Below are positions 11,076 to 22,439 of a stretch of DNA of 64,000 nt, one piece after another (positions within the stretch are counted from its first letter, which is position 1; each line of letters opens with the position of its first letter). The notes under the pieces were generated by a model. That model was given only the letters and a program-made list of their open reading frames with translations. It did not search any database and had not been told where the DNA came from. The position numbers and the translations under genes are program-made. This DNA is from Hyparrhenia diplandra. Taxonomy: Eukaryota; Streptophyta; Magnoliopsida; Poales; Poaceae. The DNA is taken from contig JADLZK010009224.1 of NCBI GenBank assembly GCA_015847255.1, forward strand, positions 248,001-312,000. The letters are read 5' to 3'.

Positions 11076-13351
11076 TGCCCCTTTTTCGTGACCTAGTGCG
11101 ACCCGCGGCCCGAATTTGTAAACCGGCGAGCTCGCCGCCCGCCGCTTCGAAAATCCGCCATCTCGGCCCTCTATCACCGCGATCGTTGCCATAACCGCGT
11201 TCGAGGTCAAGCGCTAGGCGCTAATGCAACTTCGGCGTGCTCGGCTGAGCTTTGGAGCACCATTCGGTGAACTCCGGTGAGCCCCGCTCTCCTCCGATGC
11301 TGCGCCCGTGACTCGCTCCCCCGTTGACCCAGCCCCTGCGGTTCCCATGAGCCGTTTGATCCGATTGGGCGATCCAGTGGGTGCTGGGGACACCGGTCAA
11401 CACCGGTCAACATAGCCCAATCAGTGACCCACGCGGCGTCCACGTGTGCGCCCACGTGCACGCCACGCCACTGCCATGTCGGCGCGTAAGCGTTGGTCGA
11501 GTCAACGCGGTCAAAACGTAGTCGATCTGGACTTTTGCAGAAAGACACCTCGTGGTTTCTCTGTTTTACCAAAAAGGTCCGCACTAGTTAAAATCTATTT
11601 AGAACTAAGTCCCTGCCTTTGTCGTTTTTATGAGTTAGGCCTCTGTAGCTACATTTAATCACGATATAGCCTGTTATCTCGCAGGTTATGCCCCCGAACC
11701 TTGTTTTGGCCATAACTTTCTCATTTTAAATCCGTTTTGGTCCGTTCAAGTTGTGTTAGGTTCATAACGATGTAAGCTTCAGCGTTAGCAGTGTTGTTAA
11801 CCATGTTTTGAACTTTTCAAATTTAAAGTTTGATATAATTTATTTTACTAAAGGAAATCTTGTTTAATTCATAACTTTCATGTTCTAGCTTTCGATTTTT
11901 GTGATCTTCGCGTCGGTGTGATCGTAGTGAGACGAAGATTTTTTGTAAACCTTATACCTTGATTTTCTATCATTGGTGTACTATTCTAATGATAGACTTG
12001 TTTGCTTTGCATGATTGTATCTAGAATGCGTGTGTTGCAATCTTTGTTCGAGTATAGACGGTGTGAGCGGTTTGTGGAAGATCGGGATCCTCGGGGAGTT
12101 CTTTTGAAGAATTTGACTTGAAGAAGGATCTGAGTTTAAGGCAAGTATAGCATGGGACTATCCTTGTTACCTATACACTTTATAATCATAATTCATATGC
12201 ATGTGTCCACCTTGACAAACTTAAAGATTATAACATAGTTATTGTTATCTTGTACCTTGTTGCCTATGGGGATGTTTGCATATGGGTAGTATTTTGCTAC
12301 TGCTCAACTTTAAACAAAACATGATCTAATGATGGCTAAAGTTGTAAACAACGAAGTTCAGGTGTGATCTCTACCAACACGGACTTAGAGAAAGAGAGTT
12401 CATGCTTTTACATGATGCTCTTGGCTCTCCATAAGGACTTATCCTTTGGCAAAATTTGGGACTTATATTACAACTGTGAGGGTTATATGACTCTGATTTT
12501 AGTCAGTCAATGGACATTTTCTATCTTCTCAGGGTTACCCTCTTATGGAGCAAATGAGGAAGGTCGACCGTGGGAAACCCTACGGGTTTGATCCTCTGAG
12601 AATAACCATTGAATCCTAGCGGCTCGACATTTTAGGAGAACAATAGACGGGCTTTACATGATTCTTGGTGTTTTGGGCCTTGCTAACCCATGCATTTGAG
12701 AATCATGAGTCACGGTGTAAGTGTACACCTTTGCGCGAGTTTGATCAAACCGATATATCGGCCGTAGTGCTCACGGTCACGGCAGCAGAAAAATTGAGGG
12801 AATAGAGTTGATCTTTGAAACATGGATTTAAGTGATGATGAACATGGACTTGGAGGATGATGACAATAATAGAGAGTTACTATGTTGAGAATGCTACCAT
12901 AATGATCATGTGGGTAAATCGGGCTTAAGCACAACTACTTGCTTAATCAATACTAAAATTGTGACTCTTTAAAATGCTAACCGCAGTTAAAAACCAATTA
13001 ATGCGCCTTTTTGAGCCTCATAACCCCATGTTATATTTGCGGAGTTCGACATGGACCCACCCTTGCAATTTCACACTCAACCCGGGGGAGATTGCCGGTT
13101 CTTGCTGGAGATTGAAGGAAGTCGGGCTTGTGATCAACCGGTCGGTTTGTCCCTATGGAGTGGTGGCTTCATCCCGGGATCGGAGTGTCTTTCCGTTGTT
13201 CGCGCTTTGAGGTTATCTTCTTTATATTAAGTTTGTTATATATTAAGCATTATATTTTGACATTTCCTTAAATTGTAATTATATGTGAGATTTGACTTCT
13301 GGGCTCACATATGGTGTGTATCTGGTTTTGTTCTTAAAACCGGGTATGACA
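11076..13351 (-). repeat. Right portion of the older interrupted LTR-like unit
   Basis: The right edge reads, on the minus strand, TGTCATACCCGGTTTTAAG, an LTR-start form common in cereal Ty3/gypsy families. No protein domain is visible in 2.3 kb; the short frames at 11207-11658 and 12364-13210 show no recognisable motif. With 2429-2753 it gives at least 2.6 kb of LTR-like sequence once the Athila-like insertion is removed. Its other end and interior are not recognisable here. Confidence 0.45.
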
Positions 13352-13482
13352 AGGTCTTAGCTTGTGAGGGCTGGAGAGTTGCTGTGTTCCCTTGTAATCT
13401 TAGTGTGACAACGCCTCGGTGTTTTAGTGGCTTAATGGTAACAACGATGACCCTCTAAGCCTGGTGCAGAGTGACAATGACA

Positions 13483-13780
13483 CACTACTAGAATCTTCAA
13501 GTTTCCCTAGGGTTAATAATCCTAAGGAAAGGTGAAAAAACGGTAGGGAAACATTTTCCCTAGGGTATTTCGTAGGGAAAGGCCGCTAAGGAGGAATTCG
13601 ATGGGAAAAACTCGGTTCCCCTATGGTTTTGGTGAAAACCCTAGGGAAACATTCTTTCCCTAGGGGTTATATTTCCTAAGGAAACTTCCTTAGAAGCCAA
13701 CAGCAGGTCTGACGTGTACATCAGTTTCCTTAGCAACCTTTCCCTAGGAACTAGAACTCTAGGGAAAGAATACATCAAAT
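13483..13780 (+). mobile_element. CACTA transposon end with subterminal repeats
   Basis: Begins CACTACTAGAATC and continues with about ten copies of CCCTAGGGAAA-like units in both orientations. This is the subterminal repeat layout of En/Spm (CACTA) elements. The opposite end is not seen, so it is a truncated or very diverged element. Confidence 0.6.
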
Positions 13781-14485
13781 AGAACAATATTTTAATTAAA
13801 TCTTTTACACAGATTTATATTTAAATTTTTAATTAAATCTTGTACATGGCGTTCTTAGGCTGAGGAGATTCTTTGTTTGGTAGAGAAGCTATATAGTGGA
13901 ACATGACCTTGTCGGAGAAGCCCTGTAGTGGAACATGACCTTGGTTACTATAAGTGCTGAGTGGCAAGTGGTGATCCTAACGGCTTGGAGTACATGTCTT
14001 CGGTTGGTGGGAGACTTGGTGACAAGCTAGGATATGAACTAGGGGTTATATTGTTATTGTTGGGCAACCGACACCATAGGCTCCCTATGTTAACTTGGGA
14101 TTTTGTCCTTCTTGACTTGAACTTTTTACTTACCATATCTACATTTACATATGCACATTGACTATGTGGTTTTACCTTTGATAGAAGTAGTTTAGGCTAA
14201 TTGATACATTTGGCTTTTTAGTGGGGGAGCACTTTGTGAGTTTAGGCAAGTATAGGTTATAGTTGCATTGCTTGCTATTGAGTTACTTTGTTTATTCAGT
14301 GTAGTTTTAAGATAGAGGTCTAAATTTCAGCCATCCAGTTCACCCCAAGCCTCTTGGATCATACCTTTTCTTTTCAAAACAAGATTGGGTCACGTGTATT
14401 TCATTAAGGTAAGATACTCCTGTTACCTATAATATACACTCGAGTCATTCATTTTATTTTGGATTTTATGAATTAATTAATTAGT
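13781..14485. other. AT-rich spacer
   Basis: No gene recognised. A 27-bp near-duplicate (GTGGAACATGACCTTG) lies at about 13895 and 13928. Confidence 0.5.
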
Positions 14486-15292
14486 AAGTAAGGAAAAAAA
14501 TCTACTTAACCTCCCAACCTGTCAAGGTGGTCTACTTCACCCGCTTAACTATGAAATGTTTTTCTACTAAAAAACTATGAAATGTTCTAATGTACCCCCT
14601 AAACTTTTAAAAACCATCTATTTTACCCCCGCGGTTTCCAATTGTGGTTTTGCTATAGTGTTGGCGGCTTTGCTATAGTGTGGTGGTTGTCTTCTTTTTA
14701 TTTTTCGCTAAATCTTTGACAAACCATAATAAATTATAGAAAAATCATAAATTGGAAAATCCAATTTTATTGGTCTCCACATGAATAGATTTATACAACG
14801 GACACATAATATGGTATAATTTTGTACAAAGTTGTTATTGTAGCTTTAGATTAATTGAAAAATCTATTTTTTGTAATTAATTGGAATTTATCTATACCTA
14901 AGTTATACATGATCTAATGAGTACATATTTTTTACTATAGTTTAATTATACAATAATTAGCCTACCATAAAATTTCACCACAATTGGATCATCAAAACTA
15001 GAGCTATGGATTTTCTAATCAATTACAAACAAAATTATATTTTCCAATTAATATAAAGCTACAACAAAAATTACTAAATCATACCTATATGTTCACGGTG
15101 TAGATCTACTTATGTGAAGTCTAACAAAATTAGAGTTTTTATTTTATGATTTTTTTTAAATATTCAGCAAAAAATAAATGTTAAAAAAAAGGCAAACGCA
15201 TTGTTTCTTTGTATCAAAACCGTCGTTGAGGGGGTGAAATAGACTACCCTTGATAGGTTGGGGGTTATGTGTAGATGTTTTCCTTAAGTAAA
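14486..15292. mobile_element. MITE with long terminal inverted repeats
   Basis: The left arm (14486-14570) contains TCTACTTAACCTCCCAACC followed by GTCAAGGTGGTCTACTTCAC. The right arm (15215-15292) is its inverted, diverged copy with CCCTTGATAGGTTGGGGG. The roughly 80-bp arms enclose 650 bp of AT-rich DNA with no coding frame. The superfamily is unclear and no clean target duplication was found. Confidence 0.6.
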
Positions 15293-16917
15293 TAAATAAT
15301 CCTACAGGAAAATAAAAAAAATCTCTATTGATTGCCCTGATAACGGGAGAAACAGAAATGTGTGGGCGATCCCCTCCGTGAGGCACAGCGACGCGGGACA
15401 CGCCCCAAATTCAAGGAGAAACAAAAGCGTCATATTCTGATGGAACAGTTTATTTTGTATCTTTCTTTGCTCTCATAATTTGAATGCTAATTTATACATG
15501 ATGAGATTAGCTAGACTGCTAGAGTGCTGAGCCATATGGACATGTGATATTTTAGAGTGGATAGCAAAACATAAATAGAAGAAGGCTACTTGTCAAAAAA
15601 AAAAAAAAAAAAAAAAAACTTAAAAAAAAAAAAAGATAGAAGACCATATAACTGCAGGAAGTAAGGGAGGGGGCGGTACTTTTATTGTATATAAACAAGA
15701 AAAATAAAAACTGAAAACTAAGGCAGTATCGTCGTTGATTTATGTAGTTGCAAACAAAAGTTAGTGTACTTTATTTAAAATCCATTGTGGAACAATAATA
15801 TCTCAGACAAAATACACAAATAATATGTTTTCACTTCGACATGTACAGGTAACTTCCAAGTCACGTACCATGGCCGGGCTTTTCCTGCTGTTAGAAGTGT
15901 TGAGCCACCAAGCTCCTGCTGCAGGAGTCTTCTCCTCCCGTCAGAAAGGCTAAAGGCGTCCTCTCCTGGAGCAGCAAAAGCTGCTAGCAGGGGTCTTGTG
16001 ACCCACTTATGAGGCCAAGATGTCATTTTCATTCAATTAGTTAAGAAACAATGTGCTCTAATGGGCTTTTTCCTTTTTTAAATAACAATCTAGTGGTTTC
16101 TTTGAAAAACCGCTAGATCCAAAAGTGCTCTAGTGGTTCTGCAGGTGCAGCCGAATCGTTAGCTACTTTGACTGATGTAGCAGGTGGTTATTAACAAAAT
16201 TTGATTCCGTAGACGTCATTACCAATAATTGAGGGAGCAGGTAAGCAAGCACAGCTTCGTATGGATATAGACCTAGCTTTGATTACGAAATGTTTAAAAT
16301 GACCGCCTGGTTTTTCTGATAGATACCACTGCACTGATTGAAGTAAATTAAAGAGGGCAGCTTGTACATTACTTTCGAGGAGTCGACATTAGGACTTGTT
16401 TAGGCTGGATTTGAGTAAAAAAAATAAATTAGTTTCCATCCAGTGCAGATAGAACAAATAATTTTACGACTAAAATACTGGCAGCTTGTAGCAAAGGAAT
16501 GGTAAAAAATGGCAAGCCAGATCGGATTGATGTGTAGGTGGTTGAAAGGCTGCAATGAGATACAAAAATGAAGCAGTAGAAGCGTAGAACCTTCATTTTT
16601 GGAAGGGACTGCAAAAACTTTGTCGAAATATAATAGTAGCCGGTAGGGTAAAGCTACAAAAGATATACAAAATATTTATAATCCACAGAAACCAGAAAAA
16701 CACACACACACACACACACATCCAACCGAGCTTCGTCGGTTCACTTACAGCTTTGAAGACAGAGGTTCAGAAAAAATAAGAACAAACTTTGTAAGCATAA
16801 AAGCACAGCTGTGAAAGACTAAAAGCACAGACCTTGAAGACAGCGTGTAAAAAAAAATAAGAACATACCTTCTGCATAGAAATCACATTTTTTTAGATAA
16901 TGCATAGAAATCACATA
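15293..16917. other. Spacer with homopolymer and CA repeats
   Basis: No credible gene. It holds an A24 run (15595-15618) followed closely by an A13 run (15622-15634), a (CA)10 microsatellite (16700-16720) and a small hairpin near 16090-16120 with arms TCTAGTGGTT/AACCGCTAGA. Confidence 0.5.
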
Positions 16918-17245
16918 CACTACAGGAAAGTGAGCCGTCGCCGACGGACTGCGTTTTGCCGAGAGCCCCAGCAAACGGCTCTGGGCCAAGTTTATCTTCG
17001 CCGACTGTCGCTCTCGCCAACAGTAAACTCTCGGTGAAGGTTTCTTCGCTGAGCACAGAATTTCGGAGAGGAAGAACCCTTGGCAAAAATGATTTTTGCT
17101 GACGGCCAACTGTCGGCGAAGCGCGTTCTCGGCACAGACGGCGCCCAAACTGACGTCGTCGACAACATTTACTCTGCCGAAGGCTTGGCGTCTGTCCTCA
17201 GCAAAGCATGCTCTCGGCGTATTTGCCTACTGACGCCCCCCGTCC
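16918..17245 (+). mobile_element. CACTA transposon end with GCCGAC-type subterminal repeats
   Basis: Starts CACTACAGGAAAGTGAGCC and continues with repeated TCGCCGAC, TTGCCGAGAG and TCGGCGAAG units in alternating orientation, typical of a grass CACTA family. No matching right end is found in the window. A 104-codon open frame (17080-17394) only translates these repeats. Confidence 0.7.
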
Positions 17246-17399
17246 TCGCAAACAATCAAAATCAAAACACTAGATTTTATTTTTTTATTTTTTCTCCACC
17301 ATTTCTTGTTACTATTTCAATATGTGGAATTTACACCGACACGGGAATAAGCATCAGAGTCTTTTTGTCATTTAACATGACTCTGCCACAGTGATTATC

Positions 17400-18185
17400 A
17401 ATTGATCAGCTTCGTGGATTGGATGGACCTGTTGCTGTGGATTCAGTCCACAAAATCTGGCCCTGAAGCCTGACTCAGAGCCCACTCACTGCAGCAGTGC
17501 TGGTTTTGCTATTGGGCCTGATACCCAACCTACCTCACGCCAAGCCCCAGGTTGTCACCTTTCCATAGGTTGGCACTGTTGCATTGTCTTGCAGCCCAGT
17601 ACCGATTTCGGCAAGAAACAGCTTAACTAAATGAAGGAAAATGATTCTTTGTTGCTGCCGAATAAGCATCAGGTGCAATGAAAAAAAAATTGGACAGATG
17701 ATGTGTGCTATGAAAATGATATGCGAGAAAGAATAGGCATCGTATTGTCAATATATTTGTGAATCATAATATCGTGTCTCCTCATGGAAGATTTTTTTTT
17801 TTCTTCATAAATAAGCATTTGGAAAGGATCCTGAACTATCTTTTCCTAATCAGTGGTGTCTCTTTTCACTGCTACTGTCTTTTCCTGCTGTACTAGTGCT
17901 GATTATTTTTCGCTCAGGGAGTTATCTCTATTAGTAGCACTTGCTTTTCTTTCCTGAGATAGTGAAAGATAGACCTTTTCCTCATAGATATTATCAGCAC
18001 AATGGGAAACTCAATTGATCAATATTGGGGTGCATTCTCTGATTAAAATTGGGCTGCATTCTTCTAATAAAGCACCAATTTGTGTTGCTCTTCTAAGCTT
18101 CGAGGAAATGAGGTATACAACATAATGATTCATTTGCCTAAAGCAGAGAATACTGAATTGCACACAACACTGGGTTTTAGCACCA
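17400..18185. other. Spacer
   Basis: AT-rich sequence with no gene, repeat or splice structure that I can support. Confidence 0.4.
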
Positions 18186-18189
18186 AGTT

Positions 18190-18400
18190 AAGAGCAACTC
18201 CAATGGTTTGCCAATTCAACTTGGCATTTGTATTTTTTTTTTTTGCCAAAATGTCAGAAATCCACTCTCCAATGGTTTGGCAATTGACTTGGCAAAATTT
18301 GCCAAGTTGCCAATTTGCCGGCCTCTACGCGCAAAAATGCACGGCCGTGGTCGCGCATTCTTCCTTCCCGCGCGATTAGTTTTCTTTTCGCGCTTGACGG
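18190..18400. mobile_element. MITE-like terminal fragment
   Basis: Contains AGAGCAACTCCAATGGTTTG, a common end sequence of grass MITEs. A second CCAATGGTTTGGCAATTGAC copy lies 71 bp on. The second unit holds a near-perfect palindrome (18287-18307; arms ACTTGGCAAA/TTTGCCAAGT). The opposite end was not found. Confidence 0.4.
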
Positions 18401-18429
18401 AATTTTCCGCGTAGTTTCCCTCCTATTTT

Positions 18430-19600
18430 CGTGAGTACGGTTCCTCCCTCCGTTAGTCCTTGCGCGGTAGTGCCTGGTTGGAGTTCTCGTGCTCCGCCTA
18501 GGGTTGAGACGCCAGCCGATCGGGGAGACGGAGGAGATTGTCGACGCCGGTTAGGGTTGAGGTACGCCGTATTCCTTTGCAGTGATCAAGGAGATGGGAA
18601 ATCAAGGAAACAAACTAGGGCTGGGAGTTTATAGGAGATGGGCAATCAAGGAAGAGGAACTAGGGTTGGGACGGAATTGAGGTCGATCTTGCTACGTACG
18701 CACCTAAATAATGAGCTGGTGGTGGCGGCGGTAGAACGGTGGGTTGCCGAACCACCAGGTGCCGCGTGTACCTGCCTCCGCGTGATGAATGAGTACAACC
18801 AGGTGATGGGAAAAAAAAAAGAAAAACCATCGGTAGTTAAGATTGCGGTGACATTTGGCGCTGGGACGTCCTATGTCTTTGAGGCCCATAGGACCCTCAG
18901 CAAAGCCCACCAAGCCGAACATTAGGACCAGCAGCCCAACGGGACACCGTCTCCTTTCCTCCACACCCCGAACCGAATCGCATTCCCCCGACGGCCCGGC
19001 TGCCGACGGCCTTCCCCATCGCCCGTTCAGGCAGCCGGCGCTTCGGCGGCGTTCCCGCGACGGCACAAGCAGCACCGCGCCCGACTCCTCCAACCCGGCG
19101 CCGAAGGCGCCCTCCCCACGCAGGCATCCCGGCGCGCCGCCATCTTCATGCAGTGCGAGACCACGGCGGCAGCAGTACGACGAAAGCATCCCCATCGCCG
19201 CTCAGCGGCAGCAAGTACGGCAAGCCTGGGCTACTCCCCCCTTGCTCGAATTCAAAGCAAGTGGCCCTCCAAGCACCTCAGCTCACCTCCCACACACCCC
19301 CTCCTTTCTGCTCCCTAAGTCTGAATTATTTTGAATTGTGAATGCAGCATATTCAGAAGGAAAGCTACACCAATGTCTCACCCTCAACTACTACTTGGGA
19401 TTGAGTTCCCTCCCGAGAAACATCCGTATGCTCGTCGTCCTCCTCCCATTGTTGCATCAGATTCAATGGATCTCTTCTATCAGGCACAGGAAGATGCAGC
19501 AAGTGCCAGTTCAAGGGACATTCATGGAGTATCTAAGGTAAGCAAAATAACAGATGAAAAAATGCAACATGTGGTTATGAACAGATGAGACATTATGAAT
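18430..19600 (+). pseudogene. Gene-like GC-rich fragment with an exon-like end
   Basis: Not recognised. GC-rich sequence with overlapping open frames (for example 18855-19334) is followed by an exon-like stretch. That stretch ends at a good splice donor, AAG|GTAAGC, with GT at 19538-19539. The frame into the donor reads DSMDLFYQAQEDAASASSRD and then IHGVSK. Further upstream the same stretch in another frame gives YTNVSPSTTTWD, faintly like a WW-domain edge, but I do not assign that. It could be a captured or truncated host gene. No start codon or upstream exon can be fixed. Confidence 0.3.
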
Positions 19601-20390
19601 AGGCAGATTTGCAACATGTGGTTGAACCTAAGGTTGATGTGGAAATAATCAATAGCACCTTACAAAAAATGCAACAATGCTGTGGATCCGCCCCCTTGAG
19701 CAAGCCCTATGTCCTTGGTACTATAATTCACATGTCCTACAATTTTATGCATACTCGGTTCCCTTCTAGATGAATTTTATAGCTCAATTTCATGGAGTCA
19801 TGGTCTAGGCCATTTTGCCAATAGTGGTGCTTGCGCTGCTTCCTTATTAGTGCTGTCCAACACAATCGCTTTTGTGTCTCTGTCCTTGCTTCTTGGGATA
19901 AGCATGCATCCAAGCAAGACAAAAGAAGATTACCTGTAAAAATATTTAGAATCTTTACATATCAAAATCCGTCCCATCACTCGGGCCTCCTTCTGCCACG
20001 TCGCCTGCAAATCCTTGAGCGGCGGATCTCGATCGGACGGCTCAAACCACTCCACAAGTCACTATCTAAGCACGAACAGGACTGTAAGTGAAGTGGAAAC
20101 GTTGCAGGGATGGAAGGAGAGATGAGCTCGCCACACTCCGCCACAGGCGCCACAGGCGACGTGACGCCCGGCCTTGACCTCCCCTCAGAGAGCAGCCAAC
20201 ACCAGCCACCGGAGCGGCACCCCCATGATGCTGCCTCGGCAACCAAGCAGTGGGACGCCTTCGCCCGCCGGTGATAGATAGAGGCCACACGCCGGTGATC
20301 ATGAGCCTTCCCTCCTTCTCCTTCTCGTCCTCCTAGCTCTTCCTCATCTTTGTTTTTGGTCTCTGCTTTTCTCAAACGAGTGCACCTCCG
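19601..20390. other. Spacer with GC-rich patch
   Basis: No gene assigned. GC content rises from 19980 to 20340, where overlapping frames on the minus strand (up to 132 codons) show no domain. Confidence 0.35.
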
Positions 20391-20392
20391 CC

Positions 20393-21515
20393 TTAGTCTG
20401 CTCCTCCACTAGTTCGCAGTCGCAGTACCATGTTACAATGTGCCACGTATGTCATAACACAGCTTGTATATCTCTCACAATGCGCTTTTGGCTTAGCATG
20501 TAACTTGGGGTTGTCAAAGTAGGGAAGGAAATAACGAATCTCTGGTTCCTCAGGATGTGACAATAGCGAGATCCTGTCTAGTCTGTCAGTCTCGATCTGA
20601 CCAAGGAAATCTATAACAGAACCCTTCACATCCTCGTCCAACTTAACGTCACCTCTTTTGTTGGTGTCGCTGCTCAGCACTTCCCAAATCACCTACCATA
20701 TGTAGTGTAATCCAAGCATCTGAACCAAGCGAACACATCTCCAGCATATCCAGTCAAATATTGTGTTTGAGTAAGGCACATCTTTGCTCTTATCCTGCTA
20801 GAGGTTCTTATCGAATAGATTAGTGCTGGTAGCTACAAAGACTTTCAATCTCATCCATCCACTCATCTTGTAGCCTATCCTCGCATCTCCCAGACGCACT
20901 TCCCATGTGTTTCTGCCCTTATCTTTCGTGGCATACGCGTAGGCAAGGGCGGCTCTCACCTAGTTTGATGTCTAGGACCGAACCAATTCTGTCAGCTGCA
21001 ACTGAGCCATAGACATCAATATGCCAAAAATGATAGCAAGATCTCTGGTCGTTGTGCCCACAACTTCGGTGCAACCACCACTAGCACTAGGGGGCCTGCT
21101 ACTCATTCCCTGAGGAATGGCAGTTGCAACCAGGATAAAACATATCCCAGTGAATGAAGCCAGTGCCCACAAACTAGCAGTTTTCGCCCGATAGTAATGA
21201 AGGAATGAGTTACCAGTTAAGAAGGCATCGTACACGAAAGCCAACTCAATCTCAATTACCTTCAAGGCCCACTTGAAGTTAATGCCCCTCAACGTTTCTG
21301 GGCATGCCACATGATAGTCCTACACAACAAAGTAACATTGCAACTTATGAGACAAGCATAAGGCAATGCACACATCATAACATGACTGTAGCCGCTCATC
21401 CTTGTTATTCCTTATTGACGCTTCTATGTCATCCAGACAGACATTAGTGCCATTATCGACGACCATCCCACCTCCCTTATCATAAGAAGCAAGTGAGTCC
21501 TTGATGGAGAGTTAC
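20393..21515 (-). pseudogene. DUF4220 membrane-protein gene, broken copy
   Basis: Homologous to the plus-strand gene at 51855-54525, in the same domain order. Reading leftward: a SCYDVCIALCLSHKL segment near 21370; then FKWALKVIEIELAFVYD and two hydrophobic segments (SLWALASFTGICFILVATA; DLAIIFGILMSMAQL) in 20972-21310; then WMRLKVFVATSTNLFDK near 20860; then SSDTNKRGDVKLDEDVKGSV and YTSCVMTYVAHCNMV in 20393-20692. The parts are in different frames with stop codons between them, and the C-terminal DUF594 domain is missing. Plant DUF4220 proteins are multi-pass membrane proteins of unknown function. This looks like a dead paralogue in inverted orientation. Confidence 0.75.
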
Positions 21516-21606
21516 TACTTTTGGAAGCCTAGCAGCTATAGTATTTATTTTCCAATAAAACATAAGAGTCATGCATGTATGCATGCATCAGTTATAAACT
21601 TTTCAG

Positions 21607-21608
<2 letters not shown>

Positions 21609-21670
<62 letters not shown>
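21609..21670. repeat. (TA)n microsatellite
   Basis: About 31 uninterrupted AT units. Reading frames across it give only alternating Ile-Tyr and are meaningless. Confidence 0.95.
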
Positions 21671-21673
<3 letters not shown>

Positions 21674-22439
21674 TGTGCTACACCAAGACACAGCTGCACC
21701 TGGGTCCAACCAGTCGCGGGCGCACCGAACCAGCCCCTCCCGTGGTCCCCGCTGCTCCCAACCAGAGTCTAGATAGACTGGTCCCCGCGCACCACGCCAG
21801 CTGGGCCAGCACACGCCCCGCACTTCTGCCCGTTTCCGGTTTGTGCACGTCTTTGCGGTGCATTTTTTTAAAAAAATCAGCCGTGAATGCGGATGCATGC
21901 AACTTTTTTTTTTTTTTTTTTTGTGACTCAGATGCATGCAACTTTCTGTTTCCACACATGCACACATTCGAAGGCTACATGCAGCGGTGCACTAGTGATA
22001 GTGCCAGGGCCGATGTTTCCTCCATGTAGGATTTTTTTTATTTTTTTCAAAGCCGACTTTTTAGCCACAAGATGTAGCTTTTGACCGCATGCATTACTAG
22101 TATGAGAAAGTATTACTTCAGTATGGGGCCCAATATGAATACTAACATGCAGCTCATTTTAATAAAAAACACCTATACTTAACAAAGTATTTTCTAGTAT
22201 TTTTGTCAATACCTAGTTGGTATTTTTTTGTCAGTGTTTTTGTACCGAGCTATCTTATCAGTTGTTGTATGTGTCAGTACTTCCCAGTAGCTATAAGAAC
22301 TTTTTAGTAGTTGTAAGTATTTTTTGTCAGTATCTGTAAGTATTTTCGTTAGTATTTTTTGATAGTATCTTGGTACACACGTACAACAGCTTACGTATTT
22401 GCCGTATCTCTTAGTAGTTGCGATGTAATTTTGGCAAGT
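21671..22439. other. Spacer with GC-rich then AT-rich sequence
   Basis: GC-rich for about 170 bp after the microsatellite, then AT-rich with GTCAGTATTTTT-type words leading into the tandem array. No gene. Confidence 0.4.
21892..21945 (-). mobile_element. Minute poly(A)-tailed insertion flanked by a 15-bp repeat
   Basis: GATGCATGCAACTTT at 21892-21906 is repeated exactly at 21931-21945. Between the copies lie only a T run (21907-21922) and GTGACTCA. On the minus strand this is eight bases plus a poly(A) tail inside a target duplication, the footprint of an extremely 5'-truncated retroposition. Confidence 0.6.

Noticed and set aside
17080..17394. 104-codon plus-strand ORF
   Set aside because: It translates CACTA subterminal repeats (TCGGCGAAG and related units).
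21501..21967. Ile-Tyr repeat proteins across (TA)n
   Set aside because: Translation of a microsatellite; the same applies to the frames at 27625-27852 and 44876-45109.
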